The position numbers and the translations under genes were made by a program. Shown one piece after another: positions 22,001 to 34,365 of a stretch of 64,000 nucleotides of DNA. Position 1 is the stretch's first letter, and each line of letters starts with the position of its first letter. Under the pieces are notes generated by a model. It saw only the letters and a list, made by a program, of their open reading frames with translations, was not told where the DNA came from and did not search any database. Origin of the DNA: Liolophura sinensis (taxonomy: Eukaryota > Mollusca > Polyplacophora > Chitonida > Chitonidae); assembly GCF_032854445.1 (NCBI RefSeq), contig NC_088301.1:186001-250000 (forward strand). The letters run 5' to 3'.

Positions 22001-25000
22001 CATGTCAGGGGAGTACTGACATGTCAGGGGAGTACTGAAATGTCAGGGGTGCTGACATGTCAGTCAGGGGAGTGCTTACCTGTCAGGGGAGTGCTTACCT
22101 GCCAGGGGAGTGCTAACATGTCAGTGGAGTACTGATATGTCATGGGAGTACTGACATGTCAGGGGAGTGCTGACCTGTCAGGGGAGTGCTGACTTGTCAG
22201 GGGAGTGCTGACTTGTCAGGGGAGTGCTGACATGTCAGGGGTGCTGACCTGTCAGGGGAGTGCTTACCTGTCAGGGGAGTGCTTACTTGTCAGGGGAGTG
22301 CTGACTTGTCAGGGGAGTGCTGACATGTCAGGGAAGTACTGAAATGTCAGGGGTGCTGACCTGTCAGGGGAGTGCTTACCTGTCAGGGGAGTGCTTACCT
22401 GCCAGGGGAGTGCTAACATGTCAGGGGAGTACTGATATGTCATGGGAGTACTGACCTGTCAGGGGAGTGCTGACCTGTCAGGGGAGTGCTTACCTATCAG
22501 GGGAGTGCTTACCTGCCAGGGGAGTGCTAACATGTCAGGGGAGTCAGTGAGTGCTGACCTGTCAGGGGAGTGCTTACCTGTCAGGGGAGTGCTGACATGT
22601 CAGGGGAGTACTGACATGTCAGGGGAGTACTGAAATGTCAGGGGTGCTGACATGTCAGTCAGGGGAGTGCTGACATGTCATGTCAGGGGAGTACTGAAAT
22701 GTCAGGGGTGCTGACATGTCAGTCAGGGGAGTGCTGACATGTCAGTCAGGGGAGTGCTGACCTGTCAGGGGAGTACTGATATGTCATGGGAGTACTGACT
22801 GCAGTCATGTGGATATGTCAGGGGAGTGCTGACATGTCAGGGGAGTACTGATATGTCAGGGGAGTGCTGACATGTCAGGGGAGTACTGATATGTCAGAGG
22901 AAAACTGACATGTCAGGGGAGTACTGACATGTCAGGGGAGTACTGATATGTCAGGGGAGTGCTGATATGTCAGGGGAGTACTGATATGTCAGGGGAATGC
23001 TGACATGTCAGGGGAGTACTGATATGTCAGGGGAGTACTGATATGTCAGGGGAGTACTGACCTGTCAGGGGAGTGCTGACATGTCAGGGGAGTGCTGACA
23101 TGTCAGGGGAGTACTGATATGTCAGGGGAGTGCTGACATGTCAGGGAAGTACTGACATGTCAGGGGAGTACTGACATGTCAGGGGAGTACTGACATGTCA
23201 GGGGAGTACTGAGTACTGATATGTCAGGGGAGTGCTGACATGTCAGGGGAGTACTGATTAGTCAGGGGAGTGCTGAGTACTGATATGTCAGGGAAGTGCT
23301 GATATGTCAGGGGAGTACTGATGTGTCAGGGAAGTGCTGAATACTGATATGTCAGGGGAGTACTGATATGTCAGGGGAGTGCTGAGTACTGATATGTCAG
23401 GGAAGTGCTGATATGTCGGGAGTACTGATATGTCAGGAGTGCTTATATGTCAGGGGAGTGTAGGTATGCTAGTGGGGTGTAGATATGATAGGGGAGTGTA
23501 GATGTGCTAGGGGAGTGTAAGTATTTGCCAGGGGAGGGTAAATATATGCCAGGGGAGTGTAGATATGCTAGGGGAGTGTAAATATATGCCAGGGAAGTAG
23601 ATATATGCTGGGGGAGTGTAAATATATGCCAGGGGAGTGTAAATATATGTATGCCTGGGGAGTGTAGATGTGCTAGGGGAGTGTAAATATATGCCAGGGA
23701 AGAAGATATATGCCAGGGTATTGTAGCTGTGCTAGGGGAGTGTAAATATATGCCAGGGGAGTGTAAATATATGCCCGGGGAGTGTAGATGTGCTAGAGGA
23801 GTGTAAATATATGCTAGGCGAGTGTATATATATGCCAGGGGAGTGTATATATATATATGCCAGGGGAGTGTAGAGATATGGTAGGAGAGTTGAAATATAT
23901 GCCATCGGAGTGTACGTGTGCTTGGGGAGTGTAAATATATGCCAGGGAAGTAGATATATGCCAGGGGAGTGTAGATGTGTTAGAGGAGTGTAACTATATG
24001 CTAGGGTAGTGTACATGTGCTAGGGAAGTGTAGATATATGCCAATGGAGTGTAGATATATTCCAGGGAAGTGTAGAGATATGGTAGGGGAGTGTAAATAT
24101 ATGCCAGGGAGTGTAGATGTGTTAAGGGAGTGTAAATATATGTCAGGAGAGTGTAGATGTACTAGGGGAGTGTAAATATATCCCAGGGGAATATAGATAT
24201 ATGCCAGGGGAGTGTAGAGATATGGTAGGAGAGTGGAAATGTATGCCAGCGGAGTGTAGATATTTTCCAGGGGAGTGTAGAGATATGGTAGGAGAGTGTA
24301 AATATATGCCATGGGAGTGTAGATGTGCTAGGCAAGTGTAGATATATGCCAGGGGAGTGTAGATATATTCCAGGGGAGTGTAGAGATGTGATAGGAGAGT
24401 GGAAATATATGTCAGGGGAGTGTAGATGTGCTAGGCGAGTGTAGATATATGCCAGGGGAGTGTAGAGATATGGTAGGGGAGTGTAGAGATATGTTAGGAG
24501 AGTGGAAATATATGCCAGCAGAGTGTAAATATATTCCAGGGGGGTGTAGAGATATGGTATGGGAGTGTGGAGATATGGTAGGAGAGTGGAAATATATGCC
24601 AGCGGAGTGTAAATATATTCCAGGGGAGTGTAGATATGCCAGGGGAGTGTGGATATGTCAGGGGAGTGTAGATATCTGAAGTTCACATATACCAGATTTG
24701 TACAGTTATGTCATGTCATGATTCTTGCAGTTGACAGCAATCCAAAAACTATATACATAGAGTTACATGTATGTAGAGTCAAGTCTGCTTCAACCATATC
24801 AAGCCTTCCTTGTAAAGCTGTCACTTCATTTTCACGCCGTACAGGTAATCGATCGTTGTTTTTGGTTGGTTAGCGGCTCTTATGTTTTCATATTCCTCCC
24901 ACGGTTTAATCGTTGGCATTGCACATAAAAAGGATTTGTCCTAGAACACATGGACAGAGTGCTTGGGGAAAATCACAGCAAAGCTGTTATATACAGTCTT

Positions 25001-28000
25001 TATATGATCAAGATTTTCTTTGCAAGATTTCTATCTTCTGCTTGAGGAAAGTAGTAGAACAACTCTGTTTTCTGACTTGTCTTATCGAGGTGCGTTATTG
25101 AGGTGTGTTATCGAGGTGCGTTATTGAGGAAGTAGTGGAGATAACTAGGCCTTGGACGAGCATGGCTCGGTGCATTTGCCCTTTTATCTCAAGATGATTT
25201 TGTTTGTCATAACACCCACTTGTGTTCCACAGGTGTGGTTTTTTTCAGAACGTCTGGCCTTGTTCTAGAGAACAACAAAACAGTTCTATCTATTTGACCT
25301 TATTGTGGTGTGAAGCCTAGCCAGAAAAGTTCTATCTATTAAAGTTAGAATAAAAGTATGCATAGATGATATTGTAATCAACATAAGCATTAATTTATGT
25401 ATGAAAAGATGAGGAAAAGAAAAACAGAATTACATGTATTTCTCATGTCATGTTATGATATTCAGTCTTAATCATTTGTAGATCAGTCTCATGTCAGGTT
25501 ATGATATTCAGTCTTTATGTTTTGTAGATAAGTCTGATGTGAGGTTATGATATTCAGTCTCCATGGTTTGTAGATAAATCTCATGTGAGGTTATGATATT
25601 CAGTCTCTATAGTTTGTAGATAAATCTCATGTGAGGTTATGATATTCAGTCTTTATCGTTTGTAGATCAGTCTCATGTCAGGTTATGATATTCAGTCTTT
25701 ATGTTTTGTAGATAAGTCTGATGTGAGGTTATGATATTGAGTCTCTATGGTTTGTAGATAAATCTCATGTGGGGTTATGATATTCAGTCTGTATGGTTTG
25801 TAGATAAATCTCATGTGAGGTTATGATATTCAGTCTGTATGGTTTGTAGATAAATCTCATGTGAGGTTATGATATTCAGTCTCTGTTTTGTAGATAAATC
25901 TCATGTGAGGTTATGATATTCAGTCTCTATAGTTTGTAGATAAATCTCATGTGAGGTTATGATATTCAGTCTCAATAGTTTGTAGATAAATCTCATGTGA
26001 GGTTATGATATTCAGTCTTTATGGTTTGTAGATAAATCTCATGTGAGGTTATGATATTCAGTCTCTATGTTTTGTAGATAAATCTCATGTGAGGTTATGA
26101 TATTCAGTCTCTGTTTTGTAGATAAATCTCATGTGAGGTTATGAGATTCAATCTGTATGGTTTGTAGATAAATCTCATGTGAGGTTATGATATTCAGTCT
26201 GTATGGTTTGTAGATAAGTCCCATGTGAGGTTATGATATTCAGTCTGTATGGTTTGTAGATAAATCTCATGTGAGGTTATGATATTCAGTCTCTATGGTT
26301 TGTAGATAAGTCCCATGTGAGGTTATGATATTCAGTCTGTATGGTTTGTAGATAAATCTCATGTGAGGTTATGATATTCAGTCTGTATAGTTTGTAGATA
26401 AATTTCATGTGAGGTTATGATATTCAGTCTCTATGTTTTGTAGATAAGTCTCATGTGAGGTTATGATATTCAGTCTGTATGGTTTGTAGATAAGTCCCAT
26501 GTGAGGTTATGATATTCAGTCTGTATGGTTTGTAGATAAGTCCCATGTGAGGTTATGATATTCAGTCTCTATGGTTTGTAGATAAGTCCCATGTGAGGGT
26601 ATGATATTCAGTCTTTATGTTTTGTAGATAAATCTCATGTGAGGTTATGATATTCAGTCTCTATGGTTTGTAGATAACTCCCATGTGAGGTTATGATATT
26701 CAGTCTGTATGGTTTGTAGATAAGTCTCGTGAAGTTATGATATTCAGTCTGTATGGTTTGTAGATAAGTCCCATGTGAGGTTATGATATTCAGTCACATT
26801 GGTTTGTAGATAAGTCCCATGTGAGGTTATGATATTCAGTCTGTATGGTTTGTAGATAAGTCTCATGTGAGGTTATGATATTCAGTCTCCATGGTTTGTA
26901 GATAAATCTCATGTGAGGTTATGACATTCAGTCTGTATAGTTTGTAGATAAGTCTCATGTGAGGTTATGATATTCAGTCTCCATGGTTTGTAGATAAATC
27001 TCATGTGAGGTTATGATATTCAGTCTCTATGTTTTGTAGATAAATCTCATGTGAGGTTATGATATTCAGTCTCCATGGTTTGTAGATAAATCTCATGTGA
27101 GGTTATGATATTCAGTCTCCATGGTTTGTAGATAAATCTCATGTGAGGTTATGATATTCAGTCCTGTATGGTTTGTAGATAAATCTCATGTGAGGTTATG
27201 ATATTCAGTCTCTATGGTTTGTAGATAAATCTCATGTCATGTTATGATATTCAGTCTCCATGGTTTGTAGATATGTCCCATGTGAGGTTATGATATTCAG
27301 TCTGTATGGTTTGTAGATAAGTCTCGTGAGGATATGATATTCAGTCACATTGGTTTGTAGATAAGTCCCATGTGAGGTTATGATATTCAGTCTCTATGGT
27401 TTGTAGATAAGTCCCATGTGAGGTTATGATATTGAGTCTCTATGGTTTGTAGATAAATCTGATGTCAGGATATGATATTCAGTCTCCATGGTTTGTAGAT
27501 AAGTCCCATGTGAGGTTATGATATTCAGTCTCTATGGTTTGTAGATAAGTCTCGTGAGGATATGATATTCAGTCACATTGGTTTGTAGATAAGTCCATGT
27601 GAGGTTATGGATATTGAGTCTCCATGGTTGTAGATAAGTTCCATGTCAGGTTATGATATTGAGTCTCCATGGTTTGTAGATAAGTCCCATGTGAGGTTAT
27701 GATATTCAGTCTCTATGGTTTGTCAGATAAGTCCCATGTGAGGTTATGATATTCAGTCTCTATTTTTTGTAGATAAGTCCATGTGAGGTTATGATATTGA
27801 GTCTCTATGGTTTGTAGATAAGTTCAATGTGAGGTTATGATATTCAGTCTCTATGGTTTGTAGATAAATCTCATGTGAAGTTATGATATTGAGTCTCTAT
27901 GGTTTGTAGATAAGTTCCATGTGAGGTTATGATATTCAGTCTCTATGGTTTTGTAGATAATCTCGTGAGGTTATGATATTCAGTCACATTGGTTTGTAGA

Positions 28001-31000
28001 TAAATCTCATATGAGGTTATGATATTCAGTCTGTATGGTTTGTAGATAAGTCCCCATGTGAGGTTATGATATTGAGTCTCTATGGGTTTGTAGATAAGTT
28101 CCATGTGAGGTTATGATATTCAGTCTGTATGGTTTGTAGATAAGTCTCATGTGAGGTTATGATATTCAGTCTCTATGTTTTGTAGATAAATCTCGTGAGG
28201 TTATGATATTCAGTCTGTATGGTTTGTAGATAAATCCCATGTGAGGTTATGATATTCAGTCTGTATGGTTTGTAGATAAGTCCCATGTGAGGTTATGATA
28301 TTCAGTCTGTATGGTTTGTAGATAAGTTCCATGTGAGGTTATGATATTCAGTCTGTATGGTTTGTAGATAAGTCTCATGTGAGGTTATGATATTCAGTCT
28401 CCATGGTTTGTAGATAAATCTCATGTGAGGTTATGACATTCAGTCTGTATGGTTTGTAGATAAGTTCCATGTGAGGTTATGATATTCAGTCTGTATGGTT
28501 TGTAGATAAGTCCCATGTGAGGTTATGATATTCAGTCTCTATGGTTTGTAGATAAGTCCCATGTGAGGTTATGATATTCAGTCTCTATGTTTTTTAGATG
28601 CCGAGTGAAAACAACCCGTCTAAACCGTTCACCCATGGAGAAACATCCCAGGTGGTGGGATTGATGGCCGTCACCTGTGCATGTTTCAGCAGCGGGTTTG
28701 CAGGCGTATATTTTGAGAAAATCCTGAAGGGTTCAGGTCAAAGTCTCTGGATAAGAAATGTTCAGTTGGGTGAGTGATCAGTAGACAGTAACAATGAACA
28801 GCTGTGGTGCATGAAATCCGTGTACACCACATATAGTACGTGTACACCACATATAGTACGTGTACACCACATATAGTACGTGTACACCACGTATAGTACG
28901 TGTACACCACATATAGTACGTGTACACCACATATAGTACGTGTACACCACATATAGTACGTGTACATGTTACATCCCTATGTTTTTTTTATATCAGCCCA
29001 TTTACTACCATGATCAGATGGCTACTTACCTGAATCCTTCTACTGAAATTAACCAATCCAATCTTCATCAAATCATATACTTTACCTGATTTTTGTTCAT
29101 GCAGAAATTTCTGACATAGGGAACTACATAGTGAAAACACTTAAATACGTGGTGTGGGATGGGGCCTTGGTGTGGCGATTGGTGACACTGAGCAGTTTGT
29201 ACGTCTTGTGTGGCCTTTTGCACTGTGTAATGTTCGTTGAAAACCAATTATCTTCTGGGAAAGTCCTTCTTTAACTTGCCAAAGAATAGTGGGTTATGCT
29301 TGGCACTTCAGTTTTTTTCTACCCATAAAACTGACATTAATCGTATAGGTAAAAAATTCTTGAATGTGGCGTTAAGTAAAAATCAAATAAATAAATTAAC
29401 AAACATTTGGAGGACCAACTTAGGCAGTTACATGCTACAGGAAGTGTTTTGACATGATTATCATCAGCGAACCAGCTGCCAGCAGTTTCTGCTATGGCAG
29501 TGTACAGATGTAGAATGTATAGCCTCATATGGGCTTTCACTGATGTATATTAAACCACAAATGGTGAACTGATGTATAGCCCTATACTACACAGTTTTGT
29601 AGCCCAATACTACACTATTGTGTAGCCCTATATTACTGTGTTGTGTAGCCCTATATTACTGTGTTGTGTAGCTCCATATTACACTGTTGTGTGGCCATAT
29701 ATTACGTTGTTCTGTATGTATAAAGTCATCTTTCATATGATGTGAAAAATTTAATGTGTATACTTTCTCTCAGGTCGTGATCATTTCTTAAACTATAAGA
29801 AATATAATTCCCTTCAGCTATAATCCCTTCAATAGTAGGTAGATTTCTTCAGCTGGTTTACTGAGCATGGATAATCCCAGTGCAGAAAGATCTATGTGCT
29901 TGATGACTTTGTTTGCAGCCCTATTTGGGATTATCACAGGCCTGGTGGGAGTGTTGATCTCAGACTATGAACTGGTGACAAAGGATGGCTTTTTTCAGGG
30001 TTATACTCAGTAACCTGGACTGTGGTGGCTCTACAGGTAAATAGTGACAAATCAGATACCAAATTACTGATGCAGTAACTCCATATATGATGCGGATCCT
30101 GTAACAACTTTTGTACGGTAAAAATATGGTGAAGTAGAACTGTCATTCAGATGAACAGATTTTTGAGCTGAGATTGGTGTTCGGGGGCGGTAGATCCAGG
30201 GTCAATCCTGGGTTGAGTCACACCTAAGACCTAAAAAGAGGAAGTTGTAACTTCCTCGTTTGGTGTTCAGCATGAGACGGATAGTGCAATGACTGGTTGA
30301 CCCGTATCAGTGTATGGGCTCAGGTGGGGCGCCTTACTTGCCTTCGGTTAGGCGTTTCAGTGAAGCAACACTAGATAAAAGAGCAGTGGAAATCCGTCCT
30401 GCATCAAGGAGGCACATTACATACACTCTAAGGATTTGTTAAGTATGACGTTAAACCCCAAGCACTCACTCATTCATCAAAAATGATCCATGAGACTGTT
30501 TTTGGCATGTGGCAATTGAGGGAAATTTGGTCCAGAGACAGGTGGGCTGGTGAAATTTGGTCCAGACACAGGTGGGCTGGTGAAATTTGGTCCAGAGACA
30601 GGTGGCTGGTGAAATTTGGTCCAGACACAGGTGGGCTGGTGAAATTTGGCCCAGAGACAGGTGGGCTGGTGAAAATTTGGCCCAGAGACAGTTGGTTTGG
30701 TGTCATAATCCTGTAAATGGGGGATGTGTTGTCTCCATGATAGAGGGAGGAGATTCTGATCCAGCAGCCCTTTGAATATGATACTGTGAGAATACAGAAC
30801 GATACCACATAACGGTAACAAACCTGATGAACGTGTTGACTAAATGTTACTATTGTCTTATCTCTTAGGCATTTGGTGGCATAGTCATAGCAGTTGTGGT
30901 GAAGTATGCTGATAACATACTGAAAGGGTTTGCAGCCTCTCTCTCCATTGTGCTCTCCACACTGTTGTCCACCTTTGTACTGGATGAATTTGTTCCAACC

Positions 31001-31896
31001 AGGTAGGTGTATGTCATAAGTAAACTCCTACTGTAAGTCTTCGACCTTTTCAAGCAAATTCTGAGGGCATTTCTCTGTGTCGACTGATAAAATTGTGCTT
31101 TTTGTTAAAACCTGAAATTGGCAAATCCAACCAGTGTAGTTTTGTGTCCAAAATCAAATCAGAAACATGCATAAATTGCACTGGAAATTCCTCTTTCGTT
31201 TGTGAAAAGGTTGAGGAACGAAGGTACTATTATTCTCATTGCAATTTTCTTTTATATGACGACAGGGTCAGAGTTGGAGCGGTTCAAATCTTGTAGGTCC
31301 ACCACTAAGCTTAGTGTGATGCAAGAGCATAGATACTCTGAGAAAAGGACTGAGAAGCTGCATACTTAATGTTTCAGTATTTTGAAAAAATTCTATCCTG
31401 AAGTGGACAAAGTGGACGGTGGACAAATAGAAATTTGTTTGAAATATTGAAACACCAAATATGCAACTTTTCAGGTTTTTTGCGTGTGTCTATGCCTTTT
31501 AATCAGTGGGAAACAAGACCAAGTTATGGGTTATGCCACAAGAAGACACATCATGTGTGCATTCACCTAATGATGACTCCTCATCATATAATTGAAAAAT
31601 TTTTATGTATGGCCTAAAAACCCAAGGATACCTACACACGTGCAGTGATGGTATGGCCAAGTAAAAAAATTATTTGGCAAAATTTCAAGGCACTTGGTCC
31701 AAATTTCCAAATGCACATTGATAGTTTTCAGGATGCTAACTTTAAAGACAACATCCATGTATGTGTTTGTTGTGGCTAAGTCATGTTGTGTCAACTGGCG
31801 ACATCTTGTTTCAGTTACTTCTACATGGGCTCAACGGCTGTGATAGGGGCCACCATGCTGTACGGATCAGACATAAAGCTCTGCGCCCAGAGATGA
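18879..31896 (+). CDS. SLC35A3: SLC35A3-like UDP-N-acetylglucosamine transporter, 7 exons, complete apart from a one-base break
   Basis: Golgi nucleotide-sugar antiporter that exchanges UDP-GlcNAc for UMP to feed N-glycan branching. Exons: 18879-19065, 19571-19725, 20675-20797, 28598-28769, 29919-30036, 30869-31002 and 31815-31896; all phases agree. The product is 323 aa if one base is restored in exon 5 (human SLC35A3 is 325 aa). Family blocks in order: [12 protein letters not shown] (exon 1), [20 protein letters not shown] (exon 2), [10 protein letters not shown] (exon 3), [18 protein letters not shown] (exon 4), KDGFFQGY (exon 5), [20 protein letters not shown] (exon 6) and GATMLYG (exon 7). 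About ten hydrophobic segments are expected. RYSRT and STAVV favour A3 over A2, but UDP-galactose transport cannot be excluded. Confidence 0.9.
19571..19725 (+). CDS. SLC35A3: SLC35A3 exon 2 (residues 63-114)
   Basis: Acceptor GGGCAG/GTTACA in phase 1, donor TACCAG/GTAAGG in phase 0. Encodes [20 protein letters not shown] and [10 protein letters not shown], close to the human sequence. The 3' part of this exon with its donor is repeated six more times downstream, up to about 20490. Confidence 0.93.
19630..20490 (+). repeat. SLC35A3: 127-bp array copying SLC35A3 exon 2 and its donor
   Basis: Seven copies at exactly 127-bp spacing (starts 19630, 19757, 19884, 20011, 20138, 20265, 20392); the last is diverged. 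Each holds 95 nt of exon 2, the donor TACCAG/GTAAGG and intron ending TCTCACAATTCACAG, which can act as an acceptor. The first copy is the real exon. Confidence 0.97.
20675..20797 (+). CDS. SLC35A3: SLC35A3 exon 3 (residues 115-155)
   Basis: Acceptor GTTATAG, donor GTGCAG/GTGGGT; exactly 41 codons, phase 0. Encodes [20 protein letters not shown] and a second hydrophobic segment ending GVALVQ. A 20-bp minisatellite begins within about 10 bp of the donor. Confidence 0.92.
20805..23460. repeat. ~20-bp minisatellite starting at the SLC35A3 exon 3 donor
   Basis: More than 100 units of the type TGTCAGGGGAGTGCTGACC. It begins within about 10 bp of the donor and contains a 595-bp higher-order duplication (about 21470-22065 and 22065-22660). 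Confidence 0.97.
23460..24670. repeat. 21-24-bp minisatellite, continuation with a changed unit
   Basis: Units become AAATATATGCCAGGGGAGTG with variants. The shared CAGGGGAGT core shows it grew out of the preceding array. Confidence 0.93.
24700..25435. other. Unique intronic sequence of SLC35A3 intron 3
   Basis: The only non-repetitive stretch in this 7.8-kb intron. No exon-like segment was found on either strand. Confidence 0.6.
25440..28597 (+). repeat. SLC35A3: 46-bp minisatellite (about 68 copies) ending in the exon 4 acceptor
   Basis: Units with cores GTGAGGTTATGATATTCAGT and TATGGTTTGTAGATAA. Each has a pyrimidine-leaning TTTGTAG/AT, and the last unit's TTTTTTAG/AT is the splice acceptor of exon 4. 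Confidence 0.97.
28598..28769 (+). CDS. SLC35A3: SLC35A3 exon 4 (residues 156-212)
   Basis: Acceptor GTTTTTTAG/ATGCCG, donor TTGG/GTGAGT, phase 0 to 1. Encodes a luminal linker, then [20 protein letters not shown] and SLWIRNVQL. The acceptor is itself the last unit of a 46-bp minisatellite. Confidence 0.93.
28815..28965. repeat. 20-bp tandem repeat
   Basis: About eight copies of GTACACCACATATAGTACGT, starting about 45 bp after the exon 4 donor. Confidence 0.95.
29346..29400 (+). mobile_element. Truncated 3' end of family 1 SINE
   Basis: AAATTCTTGAATGTGGCG followed by AAATCAAATAAATAAA, the family tail. Confidence 0.5.
29575..29700. repeat. 23-bp imperfect repeat
   Basis: About five copies with core GTGTAGCCCTATATTACTG, in SLC35A3 intron 4. 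Confidence 0.8.
29919..30036 (+). CDS. SLC35A3: SLC35A3 exon 5 (residues 213-252), one-base frame break
   Basis: Acceptor GTTTGCAG, donor CTACAG/GTAAAT. Encodes [20 protein letters not shown] then KDGFFQGY. The frame then reaches TAA at 30011-30013. The remaining bases encode VTWTVVALQ in the next frame, as in the family, and exon 6 follows in phase 0 only if one base is added near 30003-30010. Confidence 0.85.
30160..30480 (+). mobile_element. SINE-like element, family 2
   Basis: Second copy of the 5831-6170 element, in SLC35A3 intron 5. It starts near GGTAGATCCAGGGTCAATCC and ends in CAAGCACTCACTCATTCAT. Confidence 0.7.
30520..30705. repeat. 30-bp tandem repeat
   Basis: Six copies with core GAAATTTGGTCCAGAGACAG, in SLC35A3 intron 5. 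Confidence 0.93.
30869..31002 (+). CDS. SLC35A3: SLC35A3 exon 6 (residues 253-297)
   Basis: Acceptor CTCTTAG, donor ACCAG/GTAGGT, phase 0 to 2. Encodes [20 protein letters not shown], the most conserved block of the SLC35A family, and ends DEFVPT. Confidence 0.95.
31815..31896 (+). CDS. SLC35A3: SLC35A3 exon 7 and stop codon (residues 297-323)
   Basis: Acceptor TGTTTCAG, phase 2. Encodes the last transmembrane segment, [17 protein letters not shown], and a short cytosolic tail ending KLCAQR before TGA at 31894-31896. Confidence 0.92.
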
Positions 31897-32679
31897 CGGT
31901 GGACGAGTAGACCTGTCCGTGATGTGGTTCACATGGTATAACACGCTAACAAATATTCACACTGTTGTTGCTGTTGATTTTGAAATGTTAACTTGTACAA
32001 AGATGCGCATACCGTATATTCTTTGATTTGAAGTGTTGTGGGGTGTAACAGGTTTTCTTGTCAAATATTTTGGGGGATTTTACACAGTTGTTCTGGCATT
32101 ATTACAAAGATGTAAGCTTAGTGGAAAAACAATACCAGCCTGATCAGTTTGGAGCCACAAGTAATTGTTCTTCAAATGAAAGGACTGTTTTAAAGACCAC
32201 TTTCAGGTTGAAGAATGTCATTAATACAACAAAAAATAAGGAAGGTATAAAAATATTACAGTACATAAAAACTTATGGCTGTCGAATGGCATTTTATCCC
32301 AGGCAGTGCCATGTACCTGGATGAAAATGGCAACATGCAAATGTACTTTGACAATTTTTTGTTCTAGAGTACATCTGCATGTAATGGGAAGACAGTCTGT
32401 GTGATATAAGTGAGATAACACCCCTGTGTCCTAAATCCATTGATAATGTTACAAGTGCACTCTAGTAGAAGTACAGCTCAATGAAAAATGGTGACTGTGC
32501 TTGTTGCTCTCTGTAATTCATCCCAAATGAAGTACCGTTAATGTTTGACTGTGCAGCATGTGTGAAGTTAGAGAAGTGTTATGTGCTGTCAGGTTGAAGT
32601 ACATATACCACAGGACAGGTCTACCGCAGTTCGTTGTATTCAGTATTTATGGTCATTTCATGCATCTCCATGCAGAATA

Positions 32680-33670
32680 GTGTGTCTACATGTGTATGGT
32701 GCACGCCTGTCTACATGTGTATAGGGCACTTTTGGGTACATGCATATAGTGCACATGTCTCCATGCGTATGGTGCACTTGCGTCTACATGCGTATGGTGC
32801 ACTTGCGTCTACATGTGTATACTGCATGCGTGCCTACATGCGTATAGTGCATGTGTGTCTACATGCTTATGGTGTCAAGTGCACTCATGTCTACATGCGT
32901 ATGGTGCACTTGCGTCTACATGCATATGGTGTTCATGTGTCTACATGCGTATAGAGCACACATGTCTACATGCGTGTAGTGCACATGTGTCTACATGCGT
33001 GCAGTGCACGGGTGTCTACATACGTATGGTGTACACATGTCTACATGCGTGTCAACATGCGTGTAGTGCACACGTGTTGTACATGCGTTTAGTACAACAT
33101 ATCTACATGCATGTAGTGCACATGTGTCTTCATGCATATAGCGTACACGTGTCTACATGAGTATAGCGTACACGTGTCTACATGCGTGTAGTGCACGAGG
33201 TGTCTACATGAGTATAGCGTACATGTGTCTACATGTGTATAGCGTACACTTGCCTACATGCGTATAGTGTACACTTGTCTACATGCCGTATAGTGTTACA
33301 CATGTCTACATGAGTATAGCGTACACTTGTCTACATGTGTATAGCGTACACTTGTCTACATGCGTATAGCGTACATGTGTCTACATGCGTATAGTGTACA
33401 CGTGTCTACATGCGTGTAGTGCACAGCGTACATGTGTCTACATGTGTATAGCGTACACTTGCCTACATGCGTATAGTGTACACTTGTCTACATGCGTATA
33501 GTGTACACTTGTCTACATGAGTATAGCGTACACTTGTCTACATGCGTATAGCGTACATGTGTCTACATGTGTATAGCGTACATGTGTCTACATGCGTATA
33601 GTGTACATGTGTCTACATGCGTTATAGTGTACACGTGTCTACATGCATATAGTGTACACGTGTCTGGTAT
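32680..33670. repeat. ~24-bp minisatellite, about 40 degenerate copies
   Basis: Core GTCTACATGCGTATAGTGTA with alternating CG/TG variation at several positions. About 0.8 kb downstream of the SLC35A3 stop, possibly in its 3'UTR. Confidence 0.93.
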
Positions 33671-33934
33671 GCATATTGTACAAGTAGGCTCTTAGCTTTG
33701 GCTCATCCAGTTCTCATATATCAATCTCATATCTTTGTTTTGAACAACATTTCATTACATATAGAAATGGGCAGTTTACTGCCTTAGCATTCATAGGTTC
33801 CTGTTTCGCCTGTATATAGTTCAGGTGTAACTTATGTCGTACCCTGAGCATTTGTGTTGACAAACAATAACGGAGAAAGTAATGTTAAACAAAATGTTGG
33901 AGGTAGTATCTTAAAAAGTACTGCAGGTATTGAG

Positions 33935-34365
33935 CTCGGCGTTCACTCACATGTAGAGCACAATAACGTGGGGAATATCCATCATTGATTTGGTGTGTAC
34001 ATACTGAGCTCAGGATTTGCACATGTAGAGCAGAATAACATGAGGGGGATATTCCATCATTGATTTGATGTGTACATACTGAGCTCAGGGATTTGCACAT
34101 GTAGAGCAGAATAACATGAGGGGGATATTCCATCATTGATTTGGTGTGTACATACTGAGCTCAGGATTTGCACATGTAGAGCAGAATAACATGAGGGGGA
34201 TATTCCATCATTGATTTGGTGTGTACATACTGAGCTCAGGATTTGCACATGTAGAGCAGAATAACATGAGGGGGATATTCCATCATTGATTTGGTGTGTA
34301 CATACTGAGCTCAGGATTTGCACATGTAGGCAGAATAACATGAGGGGGATATTCCATCATTGATT
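33935..34365. repeat. ~74-bp tandem repeat, about 6 copies
   Basis: Core GCAGAATAACATGAGGGGGA and TTGGTGTGTACATACTGAGC; highly similar units. Confidence 0.95.

Noticed and set aside
20805..28597. Regular direct repeats suggesting a CRISPR array
   Set aside because: No unique spacers, units are contiguous or degenerate, no Cas genes, and the setting is an animal intron.
32634..33160. Cys/His-rich frames of 106-115 codons
   Set aside because: Generated by the ~24-bp minisatellite; the pattern follows repeat period, not a zinc-finger spacing.
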